From Kluyvera intermedia (GTDB lineage Bacteria > Pseudomonadota > Gammaproteobacteria > Enterobacterales > Enterobacteriaceae), in assembly GCF_034424175.1 (NCBI RefSeq), contig NZ_CP139986.1:2356001-2420000 (forward strand): a stretch of 64,000 nt of DNA, written 5' to 3'. A model generated the notes under the pieces. The model was not told the origin of the DNA and did no database searches. It saw only the letters and a program-made list of their open reading frames with translations. The translations under genes were made by a program, and so were the position numbers. This document shows positions 17,622-26,321 of the stretch, one piece after another (within the stretch, counting starts at the first letter, position 1; every line of letters begins with the position of its first letter).

Positions 17622-18812
17622 TTACACCGCATTTAATTCCGGACTCCAGCGACTCGCTTTGATCCCCCTGAAGATCAGCATCCATGCCAGCACGATAGCC
17701 ACCATCATAATCGGGAATAGCGTCATCGGCGGGAAATGCGTCAGAATTTGCCCGGTCAGCAGCGGATTTAGCGCCGCACCCAGCCATCCCAACGCTTGTG
17801 CAGAAAAGTAGCTGGCCTTCATACCCGGCGGCGCGATGTTATCGATAAGCATATATTCGCCCGGGGCATAGATAATCTCGCCAATCGTGAAGACCGCCGC
17901 CGCAAGCCCCCAGAAAATGAGGTTGTTGCCTGACATCATAAATCCTGCCAGGCCAATAACATAACACACGGTGCCAAAGGTCATTAACGGACGCAGGTTG
18001 TTAGCCGTCAGTTTCCGGCCAATGGCATATTGCAAGGAGACCACCACGGCGGCGTTAACCGGCAAGATCACCGCCACCACTTTCTCGGCAAAGGTGCTAT
18101 CGCCAATGGTCAGCACGTACTGTGACAAACAGGAGGCAAACGAACCACCCACGAAGGAAGCCAGCAGCCCGGAGAGCGTAAACCACTGCAATGCCCGGTC
18201 GTGCAGCAGCACCGATGGCGACCACGCGACGGGTTTTTCCGTCATCTCGCCGGGCGTCACGCGCTCGACATATCGCTGGATAAACCACAGCGGGAACGCC
18301 GCACACAGCGCCGCCAGCCAGAATGGCAGATTGATGCTCTGCATTACCAGCAGCGTGCCGATAGGAGGGCCGATCGTCCAGCCGATATTTAAGAAGGAAT
18401 AGTTAAGTGAAAAAACGCGCGCTTTCGTACTGGCCGCCAGGGTATCGGAGAAATAGGCCTTCAGCACGGTTGAGAAAACCGAATATGAGCAGTTAATCAA
18501 CGAGAAAAAGAACACCACCAGCGTCACGCTGTTGACTAAAGGAATCGCCACAAAACCACAAATAAAGAAGGCGATGGCAATCAACATATAGCGTTTTTTA
18601 TCGAACTTATCCGCCAGAATGCCGAAGCCGAGACTGAAGATGACGCCGATGACTAAGGCAATCGACATCGCGTAGCCAATGGTGTCCACCTTCATGGCAT
18701 ATTGACGTGTCAGGTAGATGGTCATGAAAGGGAGAGTCGCGCCGCGGCCGATAGTTAACAGTAAAGACGATACCAGCAGCGCAATCGTGGATCGTCTGGT
18801 CGTTGGTTTCAT
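17622..18812 (-). CDS. ydeE: YdeE, MFS dipeptide/drug exporter
   Basis: Twelve-helix major facilitator transporter of 396 residues, close to E. coli YdeE along its whole length (LLLTIGRGATLPFMTIYL, GFGILADKFDKKRYM, SLNYSFLNIGWTIGPPIGTLL). YdeE exports dipeptides when overproduced. The MFS loop motif GILADKFDKKR is intact. Start 18812 (MKPTTRRSTIALL) matches E. coli better than 18869. It is divergent from eamA, as in E. coli. Confidence 0.92.
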   Translation of the reverse strand: MKPTTRRSTIALLVSSLLLTIGRGATLPFMTIYLTRQYAMKVDTIGYAMSIALVIGVIFSLGFGILADKFDKKRYMLIAIAFFICGFVAIPLVNSVTLVVFFFSLINCSYSVFSTVLKAYFSDTLAASTKARVFSLNYSFLNIGWTIGPPIGTLLVMQSINLPFWLAALCAAFPLWFIQRYVERVTPGEMTEKPVAWSPSVLLHDRALQWFTLSGLLASFVGGSFASCLSQYVLTIGDSTFAEKVVAVILPVNAAVVVSLQYAIGRKLTANNLRPLMTFGTVCYVIGLAGFMMSGNNLIFWGLAAAVFTIGEIIYAPGEYMLIDNIAPPGMKASYFSAQALGWLGAALNPLLTGQILTHFPPMTLFPIMMVAIVLAWMLIFRGIKASRWSPELNAV

Positions 18813-19006
18813 TTTCTTGCCCAGTTGTGTCGTTGTATTTGTTTTTGTTATCTCTTTCACAAATATCACGCCATCGGAGGCTTGTATAGGCGTTGTCGTG
18901 TCAGTTTATGCGATTTCGGCCTGCCAAAAATAATGATCTATTCCTGGCGTGATTTTTTCGTTACTTTGAATGTGTTTACATAAATTTAAAAAACATTGAG
19001 GCGAGA

Positions 19007-19909
19007 ATGACGCGTAAAGATGGGCTACTGGCATTGCTGGTCGTGGTGATATGGGGGCTGAACTTTGTAGTCATTAAAGTGGGTTTACACGGTATGCCAC
19101 CGCTACTACTGGCCGGGCTACGCTTTTTGTTTGTCGCCTTTCCCGCGCTCTTTTTTGTACCGCGCCCACGAGTGCCGCTCTCACTGCTGCTGGGTTACGC
19201 GCTAACAATTAGTTTTGGTCAGTTTGCTTTCTTATTCTGCGCCATTAATTTCGGCATGCCTGCTGGACTTGCTTCCCTGGTCCTGCAAGCACAAGCATTC
19301 TTCACCATCATTCTTGGTGCTTTCGTCTTCGGTGAACGACTACAGCGCAAACAGCTGGTGGGTATTTCACTGGCGGTATTTGGTGTCCTGGTGCTGGTAG
19401 AAACCAGTATGGGTGGGCAAAACGTTAAGCTACTCGGCTTTGTGCTGACGTTAGGGGCAGCGATGTGCTGGGCGTGCGGCAATATCTTCAATAAAAAGAT
19501 TATGCTTCATCCGTCAAAAACGGGCGTGATGTCGCTGGTTGTCTGGAGCGCTCTGCTGCCGATTATTCCTTTCATGCTCAGTTCGTGGATTTTTGAAGGC
19601 CCACAGGTGATGGCGCAAAGCCTGATTCATATCGACACGTCAACGGTGCTGTCGCTGGCCTATTTATCCTTTATGGCGAGTATTGTCGGCTATGGTATTT
19701 GGGGATCGTTATTAGGGCGTTATGAAACCTGGCGGGTCGCACCACTTTCTTTACTGGTGCCGGTGGTTGGGCTGGCAAGCGCTGCGCTGCTATTGGGAGA
19801 GACGCTGTCGATAATGCAACTTGCCGGAGCGCTGCTTATCATGGCGGGGCTGCTGATTAACGTCTTTGGTTTTCGTTTACCGGGAATGCGCCGGGCGGTG
19901 AAAGGGTAA
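19007..19909 (+). CDS. eamA: EamA (YdeD), O-acetylserine/cysteine exporter
   Basis: DMT-superfamily exporter of 300 residues with ten predicted helices as two EamA repeats. It starts MTRKDGLLALLVVVIWGLNFVVIKVG, the classic EamA N-terminus. E. coli EamA exports cysteine-pathway metabolites. It is convergent with marB across a shared hairpin, keeping the E. coli order ydeE-eamA-marBAR. Confidence 0.94.
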   Translation: MTRKDGLLALLVVVIWGLNFVVIKVGLHGMPPLLLAGLRFLFVAFPALFFVPRPRVPLSLLLGYALTISFGQFAFLFCAINFGMPAGLASLVLQAQAFFTIILGAFVFGERLQRKQLVGISLAVFGVLVLVETSMGGQNVKLLGFVLTLGAAMCWACGNIFNKKIMLHPSKTGVMSLVVWSALLPIIPFMLSSWIFEGPQVMAQSLIHIDTSTVLSLAYLSFMASIVGYGIWGSLLGRYETWRVAPLSLLVPVVGLASAALLLGETLSIMQLAGALLIMAGLLINVFGFRLPGMRRAVKG

Positions 19910-19934
19910 AAAAAAGCCCCGCGCAAGCGGGGCA
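19908..19934 (-). terminator. Rho-independent terminator of marRAB
   Basis: Hairpin gccccgc-gcaa-gcggggc (19916-19933). On the minus strand it is followed by a U run (the A tract at 19907-19915), so it terminates marRAB. It also lies just past the eamA stop. Confidence 0.85.
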
Positions 19935-19941
19935 ATGCTAA

Positions 19942-20154
19942 TTAGCGATTATTCTCGTTGTAATATGCGACACCCAACTCATCAGATTTATCGCTACCGG
20001 CGGCCATGTGATTAAAATCAAACGGGGCCTGATTACTAACCGATGGCATCAGCATGGTCTGTTGGGTGTGAGTTTGTGCTGGAAGTTGCTCCGCGTAACT
20101 CGAACTTGAGGCCATCGCCAGCAGGGCGAAAGCAACGCAAGCGAACAGTTTCAT
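19942..20154 (-). CDS. marB: MarB, small periplasmic protein of the mar operon
   Basis: A 70-residue secreted protein with signal peptide MKLFACVAFALLAMASSSSYA and a short polar mature part. It is the third gene of marRAB. In E. coli MarB lowers marA expression by an unknown route. It is followed by the operon terminator. Confidence 0.9.
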   Translation of the reverse strand: MKLFACVAFALLAMASSSSYAEQLPAQTHTQQTMLMPSVSNQAPFDFNHMAAGSDKSDELGVAYYNENNR

Positions 20155-20184
20155 TATTTCCTCGATACGTCTTATTGCAGGCGA

Positions 20185-20568
20185 TTAACAAACACAGTGA
20201 TCAATGGGATGCAGGTAGCGGGATTCCCCGCGCATATTGGTAACGCGATACTTATGCGGCGGCACGTCGAAGTAGTTTTTAAACGTGCGCGTCAGCGTCT
20301 GCTGTGATTCAAAACCGTAACGCTCGGCCAGATAGAGAATCGGTTCGTTGCTCTCTTTTAATTTCTGGGCAATTTCCGTCAGCTTACGGGTGCGGATGTA
20401 TTGACCTAATGAATGACCGGTCTCTTTTTTGAACATCCGTTGCAGGTGCCATTTGGAATAACCAGAACGCTCGGACACTTTCTCAAGTGACAGCGGGGAT
20501 TCCAGGTTATCTTCGATCCAGCCCAAAATGCTATGAATTGTAATAGCGTCGGTGTTGCGTCTGGACAT
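20185..20568 (-). CDS. marA: MarA, AraC-family activator of multidrug resistance genes
   Basis: A 127-residue AraC/XylS regulator with two helix-turn-helix units (SLEKVSERSGYSKWHLQRMF and PILYLAERYGFESQQTLTRTF). It is practically identical to E. coli MarA. It activates acrAB, tolC, micF and its own promoter through marboxes. A marbox is visible upstream of marR. Confidence 0.96.
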   Translation of the reverse strand: MSRRNTDAITIHSILGWIEDNLESPLSLEKVSERSGYSKWHLQRMFKKETGHSLGQYIRTRKLTEIAQKLKESNEPILYLAERYGFESQQTLTRTFKNYFDVPPHKYRVTNMRGESRYLHPIDHCVC

Positions 20569-20588
20569 CGTCTTACCTCTTCTTCTGT

Positions 20589-21023
20589 TTACGGCAATAT
20601 TTTTTTAAGGAGAAGTTCGAGTGTTGCAACTTCATTTGCCGTTAAGTTTTTTGTTAATTCCTGGTGCAGGTTTTGCCCAACAAGCTGATGACATTGCTCA
20701 CATATCGCCGCGCCTTCGGGTGTTAGCTGAATCAATACTCCACGCTTATCGTTTGGGTTAGGTAACCGGGCGATCCAGCCCCGACACAGCAAACGATCGA
20801 GCATGCGAGTCAGTGCGCCTAAATCCACTGACAAGGTTTTTTTCAATTCCACGGGCGTGATACTGCCCTGGCAGCGAATAGAGCACAGGACGCGGAATTG
20901 TGAGGCGGTAATGTCTTCAGGCGACAGATGCTCGTTGAGTAAGCGATCTTTTTTCTGGTTAACCATGTGAATTAAATGCCCAAGTGGAATCATTTCATTG
21001 AAGAGATTGCTTGTGCTGTTCAC
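20589..21023 (-). CDS. marR: MarR, repressor of marRAB
   Basis: MarR-family winged-helix repressor of 144 residues, the E. coli length, using a GTG start as in E. coli. DNA-binding region: ITPVELKKTLSVDLGALTRMLDRLLCRGWIARLPNPNDKRG. The copper/oxidant-sensing cysteine region EQCHQLVGQ is present. It represses marRAB and is relieved by salicylate and oxidised copper signals. Its operator just upstream has one intact and one degraded site. Confidence 0.95.
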   Translation of the reverse strand: MNSTSNLFNEMIPLGHLIHMVNQKKDRLLNEHLSPEDITASQFRVLCSIRCQGSITPVELKKTLSVDLGALTRMLDRLLCRGWIARLPNPNDKRGVLIQLTPEGAAICEQCHQLVGQNLHQELTKNLTANEVATLELLLKKILP

Positions 21024-21028
21024 AATGG

Positions 21029-21042
21029 TTGCCCTGGCAAGT
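21029..21042. promoter_or_regulatory. marO site II (MarR operator)
   Basis: TTGCCCTGGCAAGT on plus reads ACTTGCCAGGGCAA on minus, which is the E. coli MarR site II sequence. It overlaps the marR ribosome binding region six bases upstream of the GTG start. Confidence 0.85.
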
Positions 21043-21058
21043 ACTTTAGTTGCTGAGG

Positions 21059-21122
21059 ATATTATTTCTCACGCAATCATAAGTCAACTGAATGGATCGT
21101 GAGATGCCACGAATTGCTAAAA
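21059..21122 (-). promoter_or_regulatory. marRAB promoter with marbox and degenerate marO site I
   Basis: On minus, the -35 TTGACT (21087-21082) and -10 TAATAT (21064-21059) are spaced 17 bp apart. The marbox TTTTAGCAATTCGTGGCATC (21103-21122) keeps the MarA/SoxS/Rob recognition pattern. Where E. coli has MarR site I (CTTGCCTGGGCAAT), this sequence reads ATTGCGTGAGAAAT (21064-21077), so the palindrome is largely lost. Confidence 0.75.
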
Positions 21123-21249
21123 CGCTTCGGCTGGCGGTAAATAGGATATCCTGTACTCAGCCGTATAGAGCAAGAGATACGGTGCTGAACGGCTATCCCT
21201 TGTATTCAGCACATTTTTTTCGTTAAACAGACAGGATTTTTGAGCGCTT

Positions 21250-21918
21250 ATGAAGGAACTTTTTCAAGCAATAGGGCTTGGGCTGGTGGTATTGCTACCG
21301 CTGGCGAACCCGTTAACCACCGTCGCCCTGTTCCTCGGGCTGTCGGGTAATATGAACAGCGCCGAGCGAAACAGGCAATCGCTGATGGCTTCTGTTTATG
21401 TGTTCACCATCATGATGGTGGCGTACTACGCGGGCCAGGTGGTGATGAACACATTCGGAATATCAATACCTGGGCTGCGTATTGCCGGGGGGCTGATCGT
21501 GGCTTTTATTGGTTTTCGCATGTTGTTCCCGCAGCAGAAGGCGCATGAGTCGCTGGAAGCGCAAAGTAAATCGGAAGAGTTAAAAGAAGAACCTACGGCC
21601 AATATCGCCTTTGTCCCGTTAGCAATGCCAAGCACTGCGGGGCCGGGGACGATAGCGATGATCATCAGTTCGGCATCGACGGTAAAACATGGCGCAAATT
21701 TCCCGGATTGGGTGATTCTGGTGGCGCCACCGATTATTTTCGCGCTCGTCGGCGTCATTCTTTGGGGCTGCTTACGAAGCTCCGGGGCGATTATGCGTCT
21801 GGTGGGGAAAGGGGGGATTGAGGCTATTTCCCGTCTGATGGGCTTCCTGCTGGTATGTATGGGCGTGCAGTTTATTATTAACGGCGTGCTGGAGATTATC
21901 TCGACCTATCACGCATGA
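21250..21918 (+). CDS. marC: MarC, MarC/UPF0056 family membrane protein
   Basis: Inner-membrane protein of 222 residues with six predicted helices. It starts MKELFQAIGLGLVVLLPLANPLTTVALFLGL and is divergent from marRAB. Despite its location, MarC has not been shown to contribute to multidrug resistance in E. coli. Two REP-like palindromes separate it from the convergent sotB. Confidence 0.93.
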   Translation: MKELFQAIGLGLVVLLPLANPLTTVALFLGLSGNMNSAERNRQSLMASVYVFTIMMVAYYAGQVVMNTFGISIPGLRIAGGLIVAFIGFRMLFPQQKAHESLEAQSKSEELKEEPTANIAFVPLAMPSTAGPGTIAMIISSASTVKHGANFPDWVILVAPPIIFALVGVILWGCLRSSGAIMRLVGKGGIEAISRLMGFLLVCMGVQFIINGVLEIISTYHA

Positions 21919-21942
21919 TGTTTCCCGGGGCGGCGTAAACGC

Positions 21943-21982
21943 CTTGGCCGGGCTACGACTGTGTAAATGTAGCCCGGCCAAG
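21943..21982. repeat. REP/BIME-type palindrome between marC and sotB
   Basis: Fourteen-base perfect inverted repeat CTTGGCCGGGCTAC ... GTAGCCCGGCCAAG, separated by 12 bases, with further GGCG/CGCC around it. This is the typical composition of enterobacterial REP elements between convergent genes. Confidence 0.75.
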
Positions 21983-22003
21983 CGCAGCGCCGCTGGGACG
22001 CTT

Positions 22004-23203
22004 TTAATGCCGCTGTGCCTGTGCGCCTAAAGACGCATCGGGCCAACGGCGGAAAATAACCACCGACCAGATAAGCGCCGCGACCGCAGGCACCGCGCCA
22101 ACATAACCAATCGACGACATCGACAGATGTGTACTGATCTGGCTGCCCAGCAGCGCTCCCGCCCCAATCCCGATATTGAAAATCCCGGAGAACAGTGACA
22201 TCGCCACGTCGGTGGCATCCGGCGCCAGCGCCAGCACCTTAACCTGCATACCCAGGCCAATCACCATGATGGCAATTCCCCAGAAGATACTGAGTATCGC
22301 CAGATGAGTGACGTCTTGCGCTGCGGGCAGCAGTAATAACAAGCAGGCCAGCAGCAGGCCGATTGCCCCGCTGATTAACCCGGAAGCATGTTTATTACCC
22401 AGCTTACCGAATAGCACACTACCAATAATTCCTGCGCCGCCAAGAATAAGCAGCAATACGGTCGCCATATTGCCACTGAGTCCGGCAACGGTTTGTACGA
22501 ATGGCTCAATATAGCTGTAGGCGGTGTAATGGGCGGTCACCACCACCACGGTCAACAGATAGATGCTGACCAACGCCGGACGACGGAACAGCACCGGCAG
22601 GCTTTTCAGTGAACCAGAATGTTCGCTTGGCAGACGTGGCAGCAGTTTAACCAGCGCCAGCAGCGTAATCAGCGCGCCCACACCAATCGCGAAGAAGGTC
22701 GTGCGCCAGCCGAAATACAGCCCGACAACGCGACCAATAGGAATGCCAAAGACCATGGCCAGCGCGGTACCGGTGGCTAAAAGGCTCAGGGCCTGAGCGC
22801 GTTTTCCAGCTGGAGCCATACGAATAGCCAGCGATGCCGTGATTGACCAGAAAACCGCGTGGGCGAAGGCAATCCCGATACGACTCGCGACAAGCACGGT
22901 AAAGTTCCACGCCAAAAACGACAATACATGGCTGGCAATAAACAAAATGAACAATCCAATGAGCAACTTGCGTCGCTCCATCTGGCTGGTCAGCAGCATA
23001 AACGGCAGCGACATCAACGCGACAACCCAGGCATAGATGGTCAACATAATACCGACTTCAGCGGTTTTCATGCCGAAGCTGTTGGCGATATCTGACAGTA
23101 AGCCCACCGGCACGAATTCAGTGGTATTAAAAATAAAGGCAGCGATAGCCAGCGTGACTACCCGAAGCCACGCGACCCGACGAGAGACCGTGTTTGTTGT
23201 CAT
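22004..23203 (-). CDS. sotB: SotB (YdeA), MFS sugar/arabinose efflux transporter
   Basis: Twelve-helix MFS exporter of 399 residues starting MTTNTVSRRVAWLRVVTLAIAAF, followed by FNTTEFVPVGLLSDIA, a hallmark of SotB/SetA-type proteins. E. coli SotB exports arabinose and IPTG. Start 23203 matches the E. coli N-terminus; the frame extends further upstream to 23278. Adjacency to marC is conserved. Confidence 0.93.
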   Translation of the reverse strand: MTTNTVSRRVAWLRVVTLAIAAFIFNTTEFVPVGLLSDIANSFGMKTAEVGIMLTIYAWVVALMSLPFMLLTSQMERRKLLIGLFILFIASHVLSFLAWNFTVLVASRIGIAFAHAVFWSITASLAIRMAPAGKRAQALSLLATGTALAMVFGIPIGRVVGLYFGWRTTFFAIGVGALITLLALVKLLPRLPSEHSGSLKSLPVLFRRPALVSIYLLTVVVVTAHYTAYSYIEPFVQTVAGLSGNMATVLLLILGGAGIIGSVLFGKLGNKHASGLISGAIGLLLACLLLLLPAAQDVTHLAILSIFWGIAIMVIGLGMQVKVLALAPDATDVAMSLFSGIFNIGIGAGALLGSQISTHLSMSSIGYVGAVPAVAALIWSVVIFRRWPDASLGAQAQRH

Positions 23204-23308
23204 ATATAAGGAACCAGGGGCGTAAAAGGACAGGGTGATGGATGATCTTAAAGCTATTAATGCTGCAAATACAATCATTATGTGACCAATCTCTCACTTT
23301 TCATATGG

Positions 23309-23321
23309 GTGACAACGTCAC
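23309..23321. promoter_or_regulatory. matS site (MatP binding), GTGACAACGTCAC
   Basis: Exact match to GTGACRNYGTCAC in the gap between divergent sotB and the PhzF-family gene. Confidence 0.88.
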
Positions 23322-23399
23322 GTATAAATAGCAAAGAAACTTGTCGCTGTTCATTTTTTATGTCAGTTTGCCTAAAAGCATATAGAGGGTTGGTGGGAC

Positions 23400-24188
23400 A
23401 TGCACGAGATTGATTTTTATATGGTTGATGCCTTTAGCCGCGACGCTTTTGGCGGTAATGCGGCGGCCGTTTGTCTTCTTAATGACTGGTTACCTGATGA
23501 GATGCTGCTTAAAATGGCGCGTCAGCATAATCAATCAGAAACGGCTTTTATGGTGAAGCAGCAAAGCGGCTTTGCGCTGCGCTGGTTCACCACCCAAAAC
23601 GAAGTCAATCTCTGCGGTCATGCCACGCTTGCCAGTGCGCATGTTGTGTTTAACCATCTTGACTACCCGGATGCTCGTATCCATTTCGACACCCTCTCCG
23701 GGCGTCTCACCGTCACGCGGGCCGGCGAATGGATGACGCTGGATTTTCCTGCCTGTGATACGAAAGCCGCGACGCCACCGCCGGAAATGTTGCAGGCGTT
23801 GGGCATTAACCATTATCTCAGTGCGCATAAAGGTCGCGCATGGGTCATTGAGCTGGAAAACCGTCAACAGGTTGAAGCGCTGGCGCCGAATATCGGTGCC
23901 ATGACGCCTGGCGAACATAAAGTTTCGATCACCGCTAAGGGGGATGGTGAGTATGATTTTGTCAGCCGATTCTTCTCACCGGGTGAAGCCGTCTGGGAAG
24001 ATCCGGTCACCGGCTCCGCGCATACCATGCTCATCCCATACTGGGGGGCGAAACTGGGTAAAACACAGATGCTGGCGCGGCAGGTATCAGCGCGCGGCGG
24101 CGATATTCGCTGTGAATGGGTGGGTGATAGGGTGCTGATGAGCGGGACGGCGAGAACCTATTTGCAGGGGAAAGCGCGGCTGGGATAA
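23400..24188 (+). CDS. PhzF-family isomerase/epimerase
   Basis: PhzF-fold protein of 262 residues (family about 260-300; E. coli YddE is 297). The N-terminal half carries FYMVDAFSRDAFGGNAAAVC and the catalytic glutamate in QSETAFM. NLCGHATLASAHVV and EDPVTGSAHTMLIPYW are the conserved glycine/histidine motifs. Substrate is unknown for most members. It is divergent from sotB, in the place where E. coli has yneK, and is next to an LDH-like dehydrogenase on the other strand. Confidence 0.85.
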   Translation: MHEIDFYMVDAFSRDAFGGNAAAVCLLNDWLPDEMLLKMARQHNQSETAFMVKQQSGFALRWFTTQNEVNLCGHATLASAHVVFNHLDYPDARIHFDTLSGRLTVTRAGEWMTLDFPACDTKAATPPPEMLQALGINHYLSAHKGRAWVIELENRQQVEALAPNIGAMTPGEHKVSITAKGDGEYDFVSRFFSPGEAVWEDPVTGSAHTMLIPYWGAKLGKTQMLARQVSARGGDIRCEWVGDRVLMSGTARTYLQGKARLG

Positions 24189-24243
24189 TCCGGAAGCAGG
24201 GCTGCATCTGGTTTAGGTGTCGCCGACAGTCGTATAAGCGCTG

Positions 24244-25188
24244 CTACGGCAGCAGCGTAATATTGTTTTTGATAACCTCAACGGAATGGGCGAACTTCTC
24301 ACGTTCCTCAGGCGCTAGCTGCAACTCAATGACCTGCTGAACGCCATTTTGCGCCAGTACCGCGGGCACGCCAATAGCCACACCCTCGACACCGTACTCC
24401 CCGTCCAGAATGCAGGAGATCGCCAGCGCCCGATGACTGCCGGTGAAAATATTGCGGCAGATTTCGGCGATGGTGCCCGCAATACCGTACTCGGTACAAC
24501 CTTTGCCCGCATAAATCTCAAACCCAAGTTTACGAACCTGGTCGGCCATTGCCTGACGGTCAAGACGTTTCCCTGTGCGGTGTTGATAAACCTGCTCGAT
24601 GGGCGAACCGTATACCGAAGAGTGTGACCACACCGGGAACTGGCTGTCGCCGTGTTCGCCAAGAATAAAAGCATCGATGCTCTGAGCGCCAATATCCAGT
24701 TCCTGCGCTAGGGTACGACGAAGACGTGTGGTATCAAGCCACACGCCGGTACCGATGACCTGGTGACGTGGTAGGCCAGAAAGCTGCCAAACCTGCCAGG
24801 TGATAATATCGCAGGGGTTAGTGGCTATCAGGAAAATCCCGTTAAACCCGCCGGCCATCATCTGCGGCACGATGCTGTGAACAATGTTGGCAGTGCTTTT
24901 CAGCTCATCAAGGCGAGTTTGACCGGGTTTGAGCGCGCCTCCGGAAACGGTGATGACAGCAATATCGACGTCCGCACAGTCGCTCGCCTCGCGGCAGGAG
25001 ATGTTTATCATACCAGGCATATAGGCTGCGGGATCGCTCAGATCCTGAGCGTGGGCCTGTGCGCGCGTCGTATTCAGATCGACCAGGATCAACTCTTCAC
25101 AAATCGTCTGGTTTAACAACGCATAGGCAGCCGACGCGCCGACATTACCGGCACCGATTATCATCACTTTTCGAGCTTTGGTGTTCAT
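24244..25188 (-). CDS. L-lactate/2-hydroxyacid dehydrogenase-like protein (LDH/MDH superfamily)
   Basis: NAD-dependent 2-hydroxyacid dehydrogenase of 314 residues. The Rossmann motif is MIIGAGNVGASAAYALL. The catalytic histidine H179 is in GEHGDSQFP, and substrate-binding arginines are near R92 and R155. At the specificity position, where lactate dehydrogenases have Gln and malate dehydrogenases Arg, this protein has Leu86 (SGGALKPGQTRLDE). True lactate specificity is therefore doubtful, and a bulkier 2-oxoacid is possible. It is monocistronic on the minus strand. E. coli K-12 has no counterpart here. Confidence 0.82.
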   Translation of the reverse strand: MNTKARKVMIIGAGNVGASAAYALLNQTICEELILVDLNTTRAQAHAQDLSDPAAYMPGMINISCREASDCADVDIAVITVSGGALKPGQTRLDELKSTANIVHSIVPQMMAGGFNGIFLIATNPCDIITWQVWQLSGLPRHQVIGTGVWLDTTRLRRTLAQELDIGAQSIDAFILGEHGDSQFPVWSHSSVYGSPIEQVYQHRTGKRLDRQAMADQVRKLGFEIYAGKGCTEYGIAGTIAEICRNIFTGSHRALAISCILDGEYGVEGVAIGVPAVLAQNGVQQVIELQLAPEEREKFAHSVEVIKNNITLLP

Positions 25189-25347
25189 GCTGATTCCAAT
25201 TAATGGGCAAAAAACTGCTGATAAAGTTACTCGTTAACAAGGTGTTATCGCAAGAGATTGCCCATATTATAAGTTAATGCTATGAGACAACACGTCGGGG
25301 AATACTCGAGTTGATTAATTTCCACTGAGCGGGAACTGCCAATGCAT

Positions 25348-26217
25348 TTATGATGAAACCGCTTGTTCATCGAGCAGTGCGATAAATGCTTCCAGTTGTC
25401 GGCTCATTGCCCCGCGACGCCATACCAGCCAGGTGGTTAACCAGCGCCATTGCTCCGCCAGCGGCCATGCACGAACCTGATGATGTCCGGGCATACTTTC
25501 CAGCATACTGCGCGGAATCAGCGCCAGACCGGCACCGGCGACCACACAGGCGAGCATGCCATGATAAGACTCCATTTCGTGGATCCGCCCAGGGGTGGCT
25601 TTATCCGCATGGAACCAGCTTTCGAAATGACGACGATAAGAGCAATTGGCGCGAAAGGCGTAAATGCTCGCGCCATTCACCTCGCTCGCGCGGGTAATAG
25701 GTGGGTGTCCAAGCGCTGCGACAATCATCATCTCCTCCGGATAGACCGGCATACCGTCAAGCCCCGGGTGCACGACCGGCCCGTCAACGAAAGCCGCGCT
25801 AAGTCTACCTTCCAGCACGTCATCGGTCATGGTGCCGGATGGCCCGGTGGCTAAATCAAACTGGATGCGCGGGTAGAGCTGGTTATAGCGTGCCAGGGTC
25901 TGTGGAATACGGACGGCAGCGGTACTTTCCAGCGCGCCGAGTGAAAACAATCCCTGCGGCTCATCACCGGCGACGACCATTCGGGCTTCATCAACGAGGG
26001 CCAGGATCTGCTGGCTATAACGCAGAAAGCTATGTCCAGCGGGCGAAAGACGCAGGCGCTGGTTCTCGCGGATAAACAGATCGACGCCGAGATCGGCTTC
26101 AAGCTTGCGGATGCGTGTCGTCAGATTTGAGGGGACACGATGCACTATCTGCGCCGCTTGCGTAATACTGCCCGTCTGGGCGACAGCGTTAAACATTTCC
26201 AGTTGCGTTAAATCCAT
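25348..26217 (-). CDS. ptrR: PtrR (YneJ), LysR-family regulator of sad
   Basis: LysR-type regulator of 289 residues with N-terminal helix-turn-helix (MFNAVAQTGSITQAAQIVHRVPSNLTTRIRKLE) and a substrate-binding effector domain, close to E. coli PtrR along its length. It is divergent from sad. In E. coli PtrR regulates sad/yneI and fnrS and responds to putrescine-derived metabolism. Confidence 0.92.
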   Translation of the reverse strand: MDLTQLEMFNAVAQTGSITQAAQIVHRVPSNLTTRIRKLEADLGVDLFIRENQRLRLSPAGHSFLRYSQQILALVDEARMVVAGDEPQGLFSLGALESTAAVRIPQTLARYNQLYPRIQFDLATGPSGTMTDDVLEGRLSAAFVDGPVVHPGLDGMPVYPEEMMIVAALGHPPITRASEVNGASIYAFRANCSYRRHFESWFHADKATPGRIHEMESYHGMLACVVAGAGLALIPRSMLESMPGHHQVRAWPLAEQWRWLTTWLVWRRGAMSRQLEAFIALLDEQAVSS

Positions 26218-26321
26218 GTCTTTCTCATATCGTGAATGGTTCGGTTAATATTATTCAGTTTTCATAAACGAAAGAATAGGCCAGGATGATATCACTGCGC
26301 AATCGACAAGAGAGAAAGTCT

